Assembly: GCA_016188625.1 (NCBI GenBank)
Contig: JACPHL010000233.1
Location: 1-14,167 of the forward strand
DNA from: Candidatus Rokuibacteriota bacterium
GTDB taxonomy: Bacteria; Methylomirabilota; Methylomirabilia; Rokubacteriales; JACPHL01
DNA length: 14,167 bases
Direction of reading: 5' to 3'
The position numbers and the translations under genes were made by a program. Shown one piece after another: positions 1-9,706 of this stretch; the first letter of the stretch is position 1, and each line of letters begins with the position of its first letter. A model generated the notes under the pieces. It made no database searches and was not told the DNA's origin. It saw only the letters and a list, made by a program, of their open reading frames with translations.

Positions 1-1311
1 CAGCTCGGACTCGTCGGAGACCTGGACCCACCCCTTCCTGGCCACGATCTCCTCCGCGGAGGCCCCGGGCTCCCGGAACATCGCGTCGAGGACGTCCTTG
101 GCGATCCTCCCGCTGATGACCCCCTGCTCGAGGAGGCGGAGGAGCCCGGCCAGACGTTCCGGGGGGAGGGTCTCGATCCAGGAGGCCGGGGCGGCGTCCC
201 CGGCCGCTCCCTCGCCCCGGAGGCGCCCGAAGACCTCCGTGGTGATCCAGTTGGACACGAGCCGGGGCTGGGAGACCCGCGTCACGACCTGCTCGAAGTA
301 CTCGGCCACGCCCGGCTCGGCCGTGAGGAGGTCGGCGTCGTGGGCGGGCAGACCGTACTGGGCGACGAACCGGGCCCGGCGCGCGGCCGGGAGCTCCGGG
401 AGCGAGCCCGAGAGTTCCTCGACCCAGGCCGGCGCGATCCGGAGCGGGACGAGGTCGGGCTCGGGGAAGTAGCGGTAGTCGTGGGCGTACTCCTTGGAGC
501 GCATGGAGGCGGTCACGCCCTGGTCGTCGTTCCAGAGCCGGGTCTCCTGGACCAGGCGCTCCCCCCCGGCCAGGGCCCGGTGCTGCCGGCGGACCTCGTA
601 CTCGAGGGCGCCCCTCACGTGGCGGAAGGAGTTCATGTTCTTGATCTCGACCTTGGTCCCGAGCTCGGCGCTCCCGTGGGGGCGGAGGGAGATGTTGGCG
701 TCGCAGCGGAGCGCGCCCTCCTCCATGTTCCCGCTGGAGACCCCGAGGTAGACGAGCATCCCGCGGAGCTCCCGGAGGTACTCCGCGGCCTCGTCCGGCG
801 AGCGGAGGTCGGGCCGGGAGACGACCTCCATCAGCGGCACCCCCGAGCGGTTGAAGTCCACCAGGCTCGAGCGCGCGGTCTCGAAGGCCGCCCCCTCGTG
901 GAGGAGCTTGCCGACGTCCTCCTCGAGGTGGACCCGCTGGATGCCGACCCGCCGCGCGCCGTCCTGGTGCTCGATGGCGAGCCAGCCGTCCTCGGCCAGC
1001 GGCTCCTCGTACTGCGAGATCTGGAAGTTCTTGGGCATGTCCGGGTAGAAGTAGTGCTTGCGGGCGAAGCGGCAGGCGGCGTTGATCCGGCAGCGGAGCG
1101 CCAGCGCGGTCCGGATGGCGAACTCCACCGCACGGCGATTGATGACCGGGAGGACCCCCGGCATCCCCTGGCAGACCGGGCACGTCTGCTGGTTGGGAGG
1201 CGCCCCGAAGGCGGCCGCGCAGCCGCAGAACAGCTTGGAGCGGGTCAGGAGCTGGACGTGGACCTCGAGCCCGATGACGGCCTCGTACTCCACGGCCGCC
1301 ACCGCCGTCAT
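1..1311 (-). CDS. gatB: Aspartyl/glutamyl-tRNA(Asn/Gln) amidotransferase subunit B, 3' end cut by window
   Basis: GatB is the tRNA-binding kinase subunit of GatCAB. It phosphorylates the side chain of Asp or Glu mischarged on tRNA(Asn) or tRNA(Gln), so that ammonia from GatA can amidate it. The frame is open from the ATG at 1311 to base 1, giving 437 codons with no stop. Family members have about 475-490 residues, so roughly 40-50 C-terminal residues lie outside the window. The N-terminus carries the family signature GLEVHVQL (residues 14-21), then four cysteines (C29, C31, C44, C47) spaced like the zinc site of some GatB proteins, and [16 protein letters not shown] in the cradle domain. The helical/tail region follows and is incomplete. 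The ATG overlaps the gatA TGA as ATGA, and GGGGAGG lies 4 nt upstream, so the start is well supported and translation is probably coupled to gatA. The identification is secure; whether the enzyme serves Asn, Gln or both cannot be told from here. Confidence 0.96.
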   Translation of the reverse strand, partial: MTAVAAVEYEAVIGLEVHVQLLTRSKLFCGCAAAFGAPPNQQTCPVCQGMPGVLPVINRRAVEFAIRTALALRCRINAACRFARKHYFYPDMPKNFQISQYEEPLAEDGWLAIEHQDGARRVGIQRVHLEEDVGKLLHEGAAFETARSSLVDFNRSGVPLMEVVSRPDLRSPDEAAEYLRELRGMLVYLGVSSGNMEEGALRCDANISLRPHGSAELGTKVEIKNMNSFRHVRGALEYEVRRQHRALAGGERLVQETRLWNDDQGVTASMRSKEYAHDYRYFPEPDLVPLRIAPAWVEELSGSLPELPAARRARFVAQYGLPAHDADLLTAEPGVAEYFEQVVTRVSQPRLVSNWITTEVFGRLRGEGAAGDAAPASWIETLPPERLAGLLRLLEQGVISGRIAKDVLDAMFREPGASAEEIVARKGWVQVSDESEL

Positions 1312-2786
1312 GGGGCCTCCCCGGCCGCCCGTGGGGGCCGGCGGGTGTGCCAGTCGGTGGCCTGCTCGTAGGCGTGGGCGACCCTGAGGAGGGTGGCCTC
1401 GTCGAAGGCCTGGCCGATCAGCTGGAGCCCGATGGGGAGCCCGGCGGCGGTGAAGCCGCACGGGAGCGACACCCCCGGGAGCCCGGCCAGGTTCACGGAG
1501 ATGGTGAAGATGTCGGAGAGGTACATCTGGAGCGGATCCTCGGTCTTCTCCCCGAGCCGGAAGGCCGCGCTCGGGGAGGTCGGGGTCACGATGACGTCCA
1601 CCTCGGCGAAGGCCCGCTCGAAGTCCCGGCGGATGAGGGTCCGGACGCGCTGGGCCTTGCCGTAGTACGCCTCGTAGTAGCCGGCCGACAGGGCGTAGGT
1701 CCCGAGCATGATCCGCCGCTTCACCTCCGGCCCGAACCCTTCGGCGCGCGTCCGCCCGTACATCTCGATCACGTCCTTGCCGCCCGGCGCCCGGTAGCCG
1801 TACTTCACCCCGTCGTAGCGGGCGAGGTTCGAGGAGGCCTCGGCGGGGGCGATGAGGTAGTAGGCGGCGACCGCGTAGGGGGTGTGGGGGAGGGAGACCC
1901 GGGCCGGGCGCGCCCCCAGCTTCTCCAGGACCCGGACCGCCTCCCAGACCGCCGCCTCGACCTCGGGGTCCATCCCCTCGACGAAGTACTCGTTGGGGAT
2001 CCCCACCCGGAGCCCCTCCACCCCCTGCCCCAGGGCGGCCTGGTAGTCGGGAACCGGCTGGTCGGCCGAGGTGGAGTCCATGGGGTCGTGGCCGGCGATC
2101 GCCTCCAGGAGGAGCGCGGCGTCGCGGACGTCCTTGCCGATGGGCCCGACCTGGTCCAGGGAGGAGGCGAAGGCCACCAGCCCGTAGCGGGAGACCCGCC
2201 CGTAGGTCGGCTTGAGCCCCACCACGCCGCAGAGGGCGGCGGGCTGGCGGATGGAGCCCCCGGTGTCCGTCCCCAGGGCGCCGGCGGCGAGGTCCGCGGC
2301 CACCGCCGCCGCCGAGCCGCCGGAGGAGCCGCCGGGGACGCGGTCGAGCGCCCAGGGGTTCCGGGTCGGGTGGAAGGCCGAGTTCTCCGTGGAGGAGCCC
2401 ATGGCGAACTCGTCCATGTTGGTCTTGCCGAGGACGATGGCCCCGGCCGCCGAGAGCCGGACGACGACGGTGGCGTCGTAGGGGGGGACGAAGTCGGCCA
2501 GGATCCTCGACCCGCACGTCGTCCGGACCCCGCGGGTGCAGAGGACGTCCTTGAGCGCCAGCGGAATCCCCTCCAGGGGGCGGACCCCGTTCCCGGCCCG
2601 CCACCGCTCGTCCGCCGCCACCGCCTGCTCGAGCGCGGCCTCCCGGCTCACGGCGAGGTAGGCCCGGATCGTCGGGTCCAGGGCATCGATCCGGTCCAGG
2701 TAGGCGCGGACGAGCTCGGAGGCCCGGAGCTCGCCGGCGGAGAGCCGGGCGAGGGCCGCGTGGACGGTGAGGGCCGTGGGGTTCAC
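1308..2786 (-). CDS. gatA: Aspartyl/glutamyl-tRNA(Asn/Gln) amidotransferase subunit A (glutaminase)
   Basis: GatA is the amidase-signature subunit of GatCAB. It hydrolyses glutamine and sends the ammonia to the GatB active site. With the chosen start it has 492 residues, normal for the family. The Ser-cisSer-Lys triad is visible as K79 (in [11 protein letters not shown]), S154 (in [20 protein letters not shown]) and S178 (in [12 protein letters not shown]), the same numbering as characterised GatA proteins. The start is a GTG at 2786 with AGGGTGG four bases upstream, and the protein then begins [14 protein letters not shown], as relatives do. An in-frame GTG at 2849 would add 21 Gly/Pro-rich residues that look like read-through of intergenic DNA, so I rejected it. 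Unusually, a 94-nt hairpin-rich gap separates it from gatC, while its stop overlaps gatB by 4 nt. Confidence 0.96.
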   Translation of the reverse strand: MNPTALTVHAALARLSAGELRASELVRAYLDRIDALDPTIRAYLAVSREAALEQAVAADERWRAGNGVRPLEGIPLALKDVLCTRGVRTTCGSRILADFVPPYDATVVVRLSAAGAIVLGKTNMDEFAMGSSTENSAFHPTRNPWALDRVPGGSSGGSAAAVAADLAAGALGTDTGGSIRQPAALCGVVGLKPTYGRVSRYGLVAFASSLDQVGPIGKDVRDAALLLEAIAGHDPMDSTSADQPVPDYQAALGQGVEGLRVGIPNEYFVEGMDPEVEAAVWEAVRVLEKLGARPARVSLPHTPYAVAAYYLIAPAEASSNLARYDGVKYGYRAPGGKDVIEMYGRTRAEGFGPEVKRRIMLGTYALSAGYYEAYYGKAQRVRTLIRRDFERAFAEVDVIVTPTSPSAAFRLGEKTEDPLQMYLSDIFTISVNLAGLPGVSLPCGFTAAGLPIGLQLIGQAFDEATLLRVAHAYEQATDWHTRRPPRAAGEAP

Positions 2787-2880
2787 TGGTCCACCCTGGG
2801 GGGGAGCGGCGTCGCTCCTCCCCCAAGCCCCCCCACCGCCCGGGGCCACGGGCGGGGGGCGACAGGAAGAGGCGGGTGGC
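2787..2880 (-). other. gatC-gatA intergenic leader with two tandem GC-rich inverted repeats
   Basis: The 94-nt gap holds two adjacent hairpins. One spans 2831-2859: a 7-bp stem, a one-base bulge, four more G-C pairs and a 6-nt loop. The other spans 2798-2823: arms 2798-2808 and 2813-2823 with a 4-nt loop; one internal position is an A-C mismatch in the minus-strand RNA. No U tract follows either, so they do not look like ordinary intrinsic terminators. The second hairpin ends about 11 nt before the gatA GTG, right against the weak Shine-Dalgarno, so it could affect translation or mRNA stability. At this GC content, moderate stems also arise by chance. The structure is seen in the sequence; the role is unknown. 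Confidence 0.5.
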
Positions 2881-3186
2881 TCATCCCTCCTCCTCGAGGA
2901 TCTTCGGGACGCGGAAGAACTCCCCGGCCCGGTCCGGGGCGTTGGCGAGCATCGCCTCCTGGGGATAGGAGGGGCGGACCTCGTCCTCCCGCATGACGTT
3001 CACCATGGGGACGACGTGGGAGGTGGGCTCCACATCGGTGGTGTCGAGCTGTCGGAGGGTGTCGATGTAGGCCAGGATGGTGTCGAGCTGGCTTCGCATC
3101 CGCTCCTTCTCCGCCGGGGAGAGCAGAAGGCGCGCCAGCCGCGCCACGTGCTCGACCTCGGCGAGGCTGATCTTGGGCTCACGCAT
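2881..3186 (-). CDS. gatC: Aspartyl/glutamyl-tRNA(Asn/Gln) amidotransferase subunit C
   Basis: GatC is the small linker subunit that wraps around the GatA-GatB interface and stabilises the amidotransferase. The product is 101 residues, the usual family size (about 95-105). It begins [20 protein letters not shown], the typical first helix with the VxHxAxLARL pattern, continues with [21 protein letters not shown] (the helix leading to the conserved D-V-x-P turn) and ends in the conserved R-x-D-x-V / APDR[10 protein letters not shown] region (residues 66-97). The ATG at 3186 is preceded by a perfect AGGAGGTG at 8-nt spacing, and the pcrA stop lies 5 nt upstream, so it is almost certainly co-transcribed with pcrA. 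The next gene is gatA, after a 94-nt gap. Confidence 0.96.
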   Translation of the reverse strand: MREPKISLAEVEHVARLARLLLSPAEKERMRSQLDTILAYIDTLRQLDTTDVEPTSHVVPMVNVMREDEVRPSYPQEAMLANAPDRAGEFFRVPKILEEEG

Positions 3187-3191
3187 CAGGG

Positions 3192-5357
3192 CTACACCTC
3201 CTCGAGGGGGGCGTGGGAGAGGGCCAGGCGCCGCTGCCCTGCCGTCCGGAAGTTCACCGTCACGATGACCTCGCCCCCGTCGCGCTCGATGCGGACGACG
3301 AGACCCTCCCCCCAGCGCGGGTGCCGGACCCGCGCGCCGACGCCGTAGGGCAGGTCCGTCTCCGTGGCCTCGGGGACCACCGGCGCGGCGGCCGGGGCGG
3401 GCGGCCGCCCGTTCACCAGCACCAGCTCCTCCTCGGGGAGCTCCAGGAGGAAGCGGGAAGGCTCCGTGGCGCGGCCCCAGCCGTGGAGGCGGCGGCGGAG
3501 GGCATAGCTCAGGTAGAGGCGACGCTTGGCGCGGGTGAGCCCGACATAGGCCAGCCGCCGCTCCTCCTCGAGGGCCTCGGGGTCGTCCAGTGACTTCACG
3601 TGGGGGCAGGTCCCCTCCTCCATCCCGGTCATGAAGACGACGGGGAACTCGAGCCCCTTGGCCGAGTGGAGCGTCATCAGGGTCACCGCGCCGCGCCCCT
3701 CGGGGAGCTCGTCGATGCCCGAGAGGAGGGCCACCGAGTCCAGGAAGGCGGGGAGCCCCCCGCCCTGATGGGCCTCGAACGTCTCGGCGGCAGCCGCCAG
3801 CTCCTCGAGGTTGGCGAGCCGCCCCTCCGCCTCCCCGGTCCTCTCGCGCTCGAGGGCGGCCCGATAGCCCGAGACCTCCAGGAGCTCGCGCACCAGCTCC
3901 CCGAGCGGGAGCGCCCCGGCGCGGGCGCGGAGGCCCCTGAGGCCCGCGACGAAACCCCCGAGCGCCCGGGCGGCCTTCGTCGCAGGGTCGGCGGCCAGGC
4001 GCTCGGCCGCGTCCAGGAGCGAGCGCCCCTCCTCGACCGCCAGGGCCTCCAGGCGGGCGAGGGTCGTCTTCCCGATCCCGCGGGGCGGGGCCCCGATGGC
4101 CCGCCGGAATGCCAGGTCGTCGGTCGGGGTGGCCAGGAGGCGGAGCCAGGCGAGGACGTCCTTGACCTCCCGGCGCGCGTAGAACCGGACCCCGCCCACG
4201 ATGCGGTAGGGGATCCCCCGGCGCAGGAGGGCCTCCTCGAGGACCCGGGACTGGGCGTTGGTCCGATAGAAGACCGCCACGGCCTCGTAGCCGAACCCCT
4301 CCTCCGCGAGCCCGGCCACCGTCCGGGCGACGAAGGCCGCCTCCCCCTCTTCGTCCCAGGCCCGATAGCAGGCCGCCCGGTCTCCCTCCACGTTCTCGGT
4401 CCAGAGCGCCTTGGGCTTGCGGCCGAGGTTCCGGGTGATGAGGTCCGAGGCGATAGCGAGGATCCGGCGCGTCGAGCGGTAGTTCTGCTCCAGGCGCACC
4501 ACGCGGCAGTCGGGGTAGTCGCGCTCGAAGTCGAGGATGTTCCGGATGTCCGCCCCGCGCCAGCGGTACACGCTCTGGTCCGGGTCGCCGACCACGCAGA
4601 GGTTCCGGTGCTCGGCGGTGAGGAGGCGGACGAGGCGGTACTGGGCGTGGTTGGTGTCCTGGTACTCGTCGATCAGGACGTAGCGCCAGAGGCGGCGGTA
4701 GCGGGCCAGGACCTCGGGGTGGCGCTCCCAGAGTCGGACCACCCGGAGGAGGAGGTCGTCGAAGTCCAGGGCGTGCGCCGCCCGCAGGCGCTCCTCGTAG
4801 CGGGCGAAGACCCGGGCCGCCTCGGCCTCCCGCGGCCCGTACGCCTGGGCCGCGTACGCCTCGGGGGTGAGGAGCTGGCCCTTGGCCCGGCTGATCCGGT
4901 GAAGGAGCGAGGCGGGCGGCACGGTCCGCTCGTCCCACCCGAGATCCCGGAGGACTTCCTTCACCACCGTGAGCTGATCCTCCTCGTCGTAGATGAGGAA
5001 CCCCCGGGGCTCGCCGAGGTGGTGGATCTCGGCGCGGAGGATCCGGACGCACGTCGCGTGGAAGGTGGCGACCAGGGGCGGTCGGAGCCCCCACGGGGCC
5101 AAGAGCGCCTCGACCCGGCGGGCCATCTCCTCCGCGGCCTTGTTGGTGAAGGTCACGGCCAGGACGTGGCGGGGGTCGAGCCCGCGCGCCCCCAGCAGGT
5201 AGGCGATCCGGTGGGCGATGACCCGGGTCTTCCCGCTCCCGGCCCCGGCCAGGACCAGGAGCGGCCCCTCGGTCGTCAGGACCGCCTCCCGCTGGGCGGG
5301 GTTGAGCCCCGTCAGGATCGCCTCGCTCGATGCCGGACTGCCGCCGCTCGCGATCAT
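3192..5357 (-). CDS. pcrA: ATP-dependent 3'-5' DNA helicase, UvrD/PcrA family
   Basis: This superfamily 1A helicase unwinds DNA during nucleotide-excision repair and removes stalled complexes. The product has 721 residues, close to the family's usual 720-740. Motifs appear in the expected order: Q motif LNPAQREAV (19-27), Walker A AGAGSGKT (37-44), Ia VTFTNKAAEEMARRV, II DEYQD (230-234), III VVGDPDQSVYRWRGAD, IV LEQNYRST, V TLHSAKGLEFPVVFMTG and VI YVGLTRAKRRLYLSYA. The last 50 residues (672-721, starting GVGARVRHPRWGEG) match the C-terminal Tudor-like fold of PcrA that binds RNA polymerase, so I favour the name PcrA, although UvrD is equally used. The ATG at 5357 adds about 18 residues before the conserved core; there is no strong Shine-Dalgarno and no obvious internal start. 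It lies 84 nt after glmS and 5 nt before gatC. Confidence 0.95.
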   Translation of the reverse strand: MIASGGSPASSEAILTGLNPAQREAVLTTEGPLLVLAGAGSGKTRVIAHRIAYLLGARGLDPRHVLAVTFTNKAAEEMARRVEALLAPWGLRPPLVATFHATCVRILRAEIHHLGEPRGFLIYDEEDQLTVVKEVLRDLGWDERTVPPASLLHRISRAKGQLLTPEAYAAQAYGPREAEAARVFARYEERLRAAHALDFDDLLLRVVRLWERHPEVLARYRRLWRYVLIDEYQDTNHAQYRLVRLLTAEHRNLCVVGDPDQSVYRWRGADIRNILDFERDYPDCRVVRLEQNYRSTRRILAIASDLITRNLGRKPKALWTENVEGDRAACYRAWDEEGEAAFVARTVAGLAEEGFGYEAVAVFYRTNAQSRVLEEALLRRGIPYRIVGGVRFYARREVKDVLAWLRLLATPTDDLAFRRAIGAPPRGIGKTTLARLEALAVEEGRSLLDAAERLAADPATKAARALGGFVAGLRGLRARAGALPLGELVRELLEVSGYRAALERERTGEAEGRLANLEELAAAAETFEAHQGGGLPAFLDSVALLSGIDELPEGRGAVTLMTLHSAKGLEFPVVFMTGMEEGTCPHVKSLDDPEALEEERRLAYVGLTRAKRRLYLSYALRRRLHGWGRATEPSRFLLELPEEELVLVNGRPPAPAAAPVVPEATETDLPYGVGARVRHPRWGEGLVVRIERDGGEVIVTVNFRTAGQRRLALSHAPLEEV
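3195..3202 (-). promoter_or_regulatory. Perfect Shine-Dalgarno of gatC embedded in the end of pcrA
   Basis: AGGAGGTG on the minus strand lies 8 nt before the gatC ATG. The same bases encode the final Glu-Glu-Val of PcrA and run directly into its TAG stop. Ribosomes finishing pcrA therefore cover the gatC initiation site, which suggests coupled or re-initiated translation. It is the best ribosome-binding site in the window and fixes the gatC start. Confidence 0.85.
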
Positions 5358-5441
5358 CGGAACGTCTCGTGGCGCGACCGACCCGAGGCGGACCGGGCCC
5401 TCGGCCCGGCGCCCGGCCTCAGGCGGCCGGGGAGCCTGGGA
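5358..5441 (-). other. glmS-pcrA intergenic region with two tandem perfect inverted repeats
   Basis: The 84-nt gap contains two perfect 7-bp inverted repeats: arms 5412-5418 and 5425-5431 with a 6-nt loop, and arms 5393-5399 and 5403-5409 with a 3-nt loop. The first begins 10 nt after the glmS stop, where a terminator or an mRNA 3'-end stabiliser would sit. No U tract follows either stem, so a canonical intrinsic terminator is not supported. I see no convincing -35/-10 pair for pcrA in the remaining bases. A partial terminator or a processing or stabilising element between glmS and pcrA is a reasonable inference, but chance stems are common at this GC content. Confidence 0.5.
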
Positions 5442-7280
<1,839 letters not shown>

Positions 7281-7283
7281 CGC

Positions 7284-8696
7284 CTACTCCCGCCCGCCCC
7301 CTTCGCCCTCCGGCTCGGTCGCCCTGCGCCGGCGACGGAGGGCCCAGCCTTCCTTGACGACCTGCCTGGCCCGCCCCACCGCCAGCGACCCCGGAGGGAC
7401 GTCCTTGGTGATCGTCGAGCCCGCCCCGATGTAGCTGTCAGCGCCGATCCGGAGGGGGGCCACGAGGCTCGCGTTCGTCCCCACGAAGGCGCGGTCCTCG
7501 ATGACGGTGGGGTGCTTGGCCACGCCGTCGTAGTTGCAGGTGATGGTCCCCGCCCCGATGTTCGCCCCCTCCCCCACCGCGGCGTCGCCCAGATAGGAGA
7601 GGTGGGGGACCTTCGAGCCCCGGCCGACCACGGTCTTCTTCAGCTCCACGAAGTTGCCGATCTTGGCCCCGGCCCGGATCACGCTCTCGGGCCGGAGGTG
7701 GGCGAAGGGGCCCAGGGTCGCGCCGGCCTCGATGGTGGAGTCGGCGATGACGCAGTAAGGGCGCAGGGTGACCCCCTCCCCGAGCCGGCTCCCCTGAATG
7801 TGACAGCCGGCGCCGACCACGCACCGCTCGCCGATCACTGTCTCCCCCTCGATGACGACCCCGGGGTAGACGACCGTGTCCGGGCCGATCCGGACGTCGG
7901 GCTCGATCCAGGTCGCCCCCGGGTCCAGGATCGTGACCCCCTCCGCCATGAGCCGCGCGAGCGTCCGGCGGCGGAGAAGGGCCTCCAGGTCGGCGAGCTG
8001 GCGTCGGTCGTTGACCCCCAGGATCTCGACCGGGTCGGCCACCGCCACCGTCTCCACGCGCCCCCGCCCGCGGACCAGGATCCCGACGATGTCGGTCAGG
8101 TAGTACTCGCCCTGGTCGTTGTCCGGGGTGACCCGGTCCAGGGCCGGCCAGAGGGCCTTGGGGGCGAAGCCGTAGACCCCGCCGTTCACCTCCCGGAGCC
8201 GGCGCTGGGTCCGGGTGGCATCCCGCTCCTCCACGATCCGGGTCAGGCGCCCGCGCCGGCGGACGATCCGCCCGTAGCTCCGGGGATCGTCCAGCACCGC
8301 GGTGAGGAGCGTGGCCGCGGCGCGCGTCTTCCGGTGATGCGCGAGGAGGGCCTCCACGGTCTCGCGGGCGAGCAGCGGGACATCCCCGGACAGGACGAGG
8401 AGCGCGTCCGCGTCGGGGACCGCCCCGCGCGCCTGGAGGAGGGCGTGGGCCGTCCCCCTCTGCTCCTTCTGCTCCACGAAGACCAGGTCCGGGGCCTCCC
8501 CGAGGACCGCCCGGACCCGCTCGCCGTCCCGCCCGACCACCACCACGATCCCCTCGGCCCCGAGCCCGCGGGCCAGCGCCACGGGGTAGGCGACCAGCGG
8601 CTTCCCCCCCAGGCGGTGGAGGGCCTTGGCCGTCCGGGAGCGCATCCGCTTCCCCTCCCCGGCGGCCAGGATCACCACCCCGCAGCCGGCCCTCAC
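7284..8696 (-). CDS. glmU: Bifunctional GlmU: glucosamine-1-phosphate acetyltransferase / GlcNAc-1-phosphate uridyltransferase
   Basis: GlmU acetylates glucosamine-1-phosphate and then couples it to UTP, giving UDP-GlcNAc in the cytoplasm. The 470-residue product matches the family (about 450-460) plus a short charged tail. The N-terminal nucleotidyltransferase domain (about 1-235) has VILAAGEGKRM with Lys where Thr is usual in the GTRM loop, the uridine-contacting EQKEQRGTAHAL, and the Mg-binding D105 in LVLSGDVPLL. The C-terminal left-handed beta-helix (about 255-455) has hexapeptide repeats and KVPHLSYLGD with the likely acetyltransfer base H365, then ANIGAGTITCNYDG. The tail is rich in Arg and then Gly/Glu. 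The GTG start at 8696 overlaps the yvcK TGA as GTGA, with GGGGAGG about 8 nt upstream. This is strong evidence for coupled translation with yvcK. Confidence 0.97.
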   Translation of the reverse strand: MRAGCGVVILAAGEGKRMRSRTAKALHRLGGKPLVAYPVALARGLGAEGIVVVVGRDGERVRAVLGEAPDLVFVEQKEQRGTAHALLQARGAVPDADALLVLSGDVPLLARETVEALLAHHRKTRAAATLLTAVLDDPRSYGRIVRRRGRLTRIVEERDATRTQRRLREVNGGVYGFAPKALWPALDRVTPDNDQGEYYLTDIVGILVRGRGRVETVAVADPVEILGVNDRRQLADLEALLRRRTLARLMAEGVTILDPGATWIEPDVRIGPDTVVYPGVVIEGETVIGERCVVGAGCHIQGSRLGEGVTLRPYCVIADSTIEAGATLGPFAHLRPESVIRAGAKIGNFVELKKTVVGRGSKVPHLSYLGDAAVGEGANIGAGTITCNYDGVAKHPTVIEDRAFVGTNASLVAPLRIGADSYIGAGSTITKDVPPGSLAVGRARQVVKEGWALRRRRRATEPEGEGGGRE

Positions 8697-9679
8697 GCCT
8701 CCCCCTCCCCGAGGAGCCGCATGAGGACCCGGCCGAGCTTCTGGGGGTGATGCCGCGCGACATCCAGGTGGCTCACCAGATCGGCCTCCGCCACCCAGAC
8801 CCCCATGGCGCGCACCCGATCGAGATCGAGGCCGACCGGCTCGGCGCCCGCCCTGCGGTAGCGGCGGAGGACCCCCTCCCGAAAGGGCCGGGAGTTGACG
8901 ATCACCCCGTCCACGAGCCCCGGGCCCGCGTGGAGCTCGAGGGCCTCGAGGTGCTGGGCGAGGGAGTAGTGGTCGGTCTCGCCGGGCTCCGTCATCAGGT
9001 TCGCCACGTACACCGTGGCCGCCCCCGCGGCGCGGAGGGCGTCCACCACCCCGTCCACCAGGAGGTTCGGGATCAGGCTCGTGTAGAGCGAGCCCGGCGC
9101 CAAGATCACCAGGTGGGCCCCATCGATCGCCTCCAGGACCTCGGGGAGCGCGGGTGGGGCCTCCGGCTTGAGGTGCACCCGGCGGATCGCCCCGGCCTGG
9201 TCGGCGACCCGCGACTCCCCGTGGACGAAGGCCCCGTCGGCCAGCTCCGCCACGAGCTGGACGTTCTCCAAGGTGGACGGGAGGATCGTGCCGCGGACGG
9301 CCAGGACCTTCCCCGAGACCCGGATCGCCTGGAGGACATCCCCCGTCACCCGGGTCAGGGCCGCCAGGAAGAGGTTCCCGAAGCTGTGCCCGGCCAGGGA
9401 GCCGTCGCCCCCGAAGCGGAACTGGAAGAGCTGGGCCATGAGCGGCTCGACGTCGGCGAGGGCGACCAGGCAGTTCCGGATGTCGCCGGGCGGGGGGATC
9501 TGGAGCTCCTCGCGCAACCGGCCGGAGCTCCCCCCGTCGTCGGTGACGGTGACGATGGCGGTGAGGTCGCTAAGGCGGGTCCCGAGGTAGCGCTTGAGGC
9601 CGGCCAGGACCGCCGGGAGCCCCGTGCCCCCTCCGATGGCCACCACCCGCCGGCCCGCCCCCGGACGCCGCCGCCCCAT
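8693..9679 (-). CDS. yvcK: YvcK/GlmR family UDP-sugar-binding protein (CofD-like fold)
   Basis: YvcK proteins have the fold of 2-phospho-L-lactate transferase (CofD) but bind UDP-sugars. In Bacillus subtilis the protein (renamed GlmR) is needed on gluconeogenic carbon and stimulates GlmS, and an accessory uridyltransferase activity has been reported in Listeria. The product is 328 residues, normal for the family (about 310-330). Visible signatures are VVAIGGGTGLPAVLAGLK (12-29), TVTDDGGSSGRLREEL (44-59), PPGDIRNCLVALAD (63-76), AGHSFGNLFLAALT and APGSLYTSLIPNLLV. The ATG at 9679 has CGGGGGG close upstream and lies 19 nt after the rluD stop; this start keeps the usual short basic N-terminus. 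Its stop overlaps glmU. Placement immediately before glmU and glmS supports a role in UDP-GlcNAc supply rather than coenzyme F420 synthesis. The family is certain; the exact activity in this organism is inferred. Confidence 0.94.
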   Translation of the reverse strand: MGRRRPGAGRRVVAIGGGTGLPAVLAGLKRYLGTRLSDLTAIVTVTDDGGSSGRLREELQIPPPGDIRNCLVALADVEPLMAQLFQFRFGGDGSLAGHSFGNLFLAALTRVTGDVLQAIRVSGKVLAVRGTILPSTLENVQLVAELADGAFVHGESRVADQAGAIRRVHLKPEAPPALPEVLEAIDGAHLVILAPGSLYTSLIPNLLVDGVVDALRAAGAATVYVANLMTEPGETDHYSLAQHLEALELHAGPGLVDGVIVNSRPFREGVLRRYRRAGAEPVGLDLDRVRAMGVWVAEADLVSHLDVARHHPQKLGRVLMRLLGEGEA

Positions 9680-9697
9680 GAACCCCCCGATATGGCC

Positions 9698-9706
9698 ATC
9701 ATAGCA
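9698..9706 (-). promoter_or_regulatory. Candidate extended -10 promoter for yvcK-glmU-glmS
   Basis: The minus strand reads TGCTATGAT, a TGn plus a 5/6 match to TATAAT, in a setting otherwise almost all G and C. The motif overlaps the last codons and stop of rluD. Transcription would begin around 9691, about 12 nt before the yvcK ATG, leaving just the G-rich ribosome-binding site. No good -35 hexamer stands at 16-18 bp, which extended -10 promoters can tolerate. One short motif can occur by chance, so confidence is moderate. Confidence 0.4.

Noticed and set aside
340-2996. Long plus-strand open frames opposite gatB and gatA.
   Set aside because: Same GC-driven antisense artefact; the minus-strand GatB and GatA are complete with catalytic residues.
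5334-5357. PcrA begins with MIASGG, and an upstream reading of ileS (from 14048) also gives MIASGG, suggesting a duplicated leader.
   Set aside because: The codons differ, the similarity stops after six residues, and the ileS version lies in the promoter and is probably not translated.
7281-7283. Possible glmS ribozyme riboswitch upstream of glmS.
   Set aside because: Only 3 nt separate glmU from glmS, so there is no untranslated leader to hold one.
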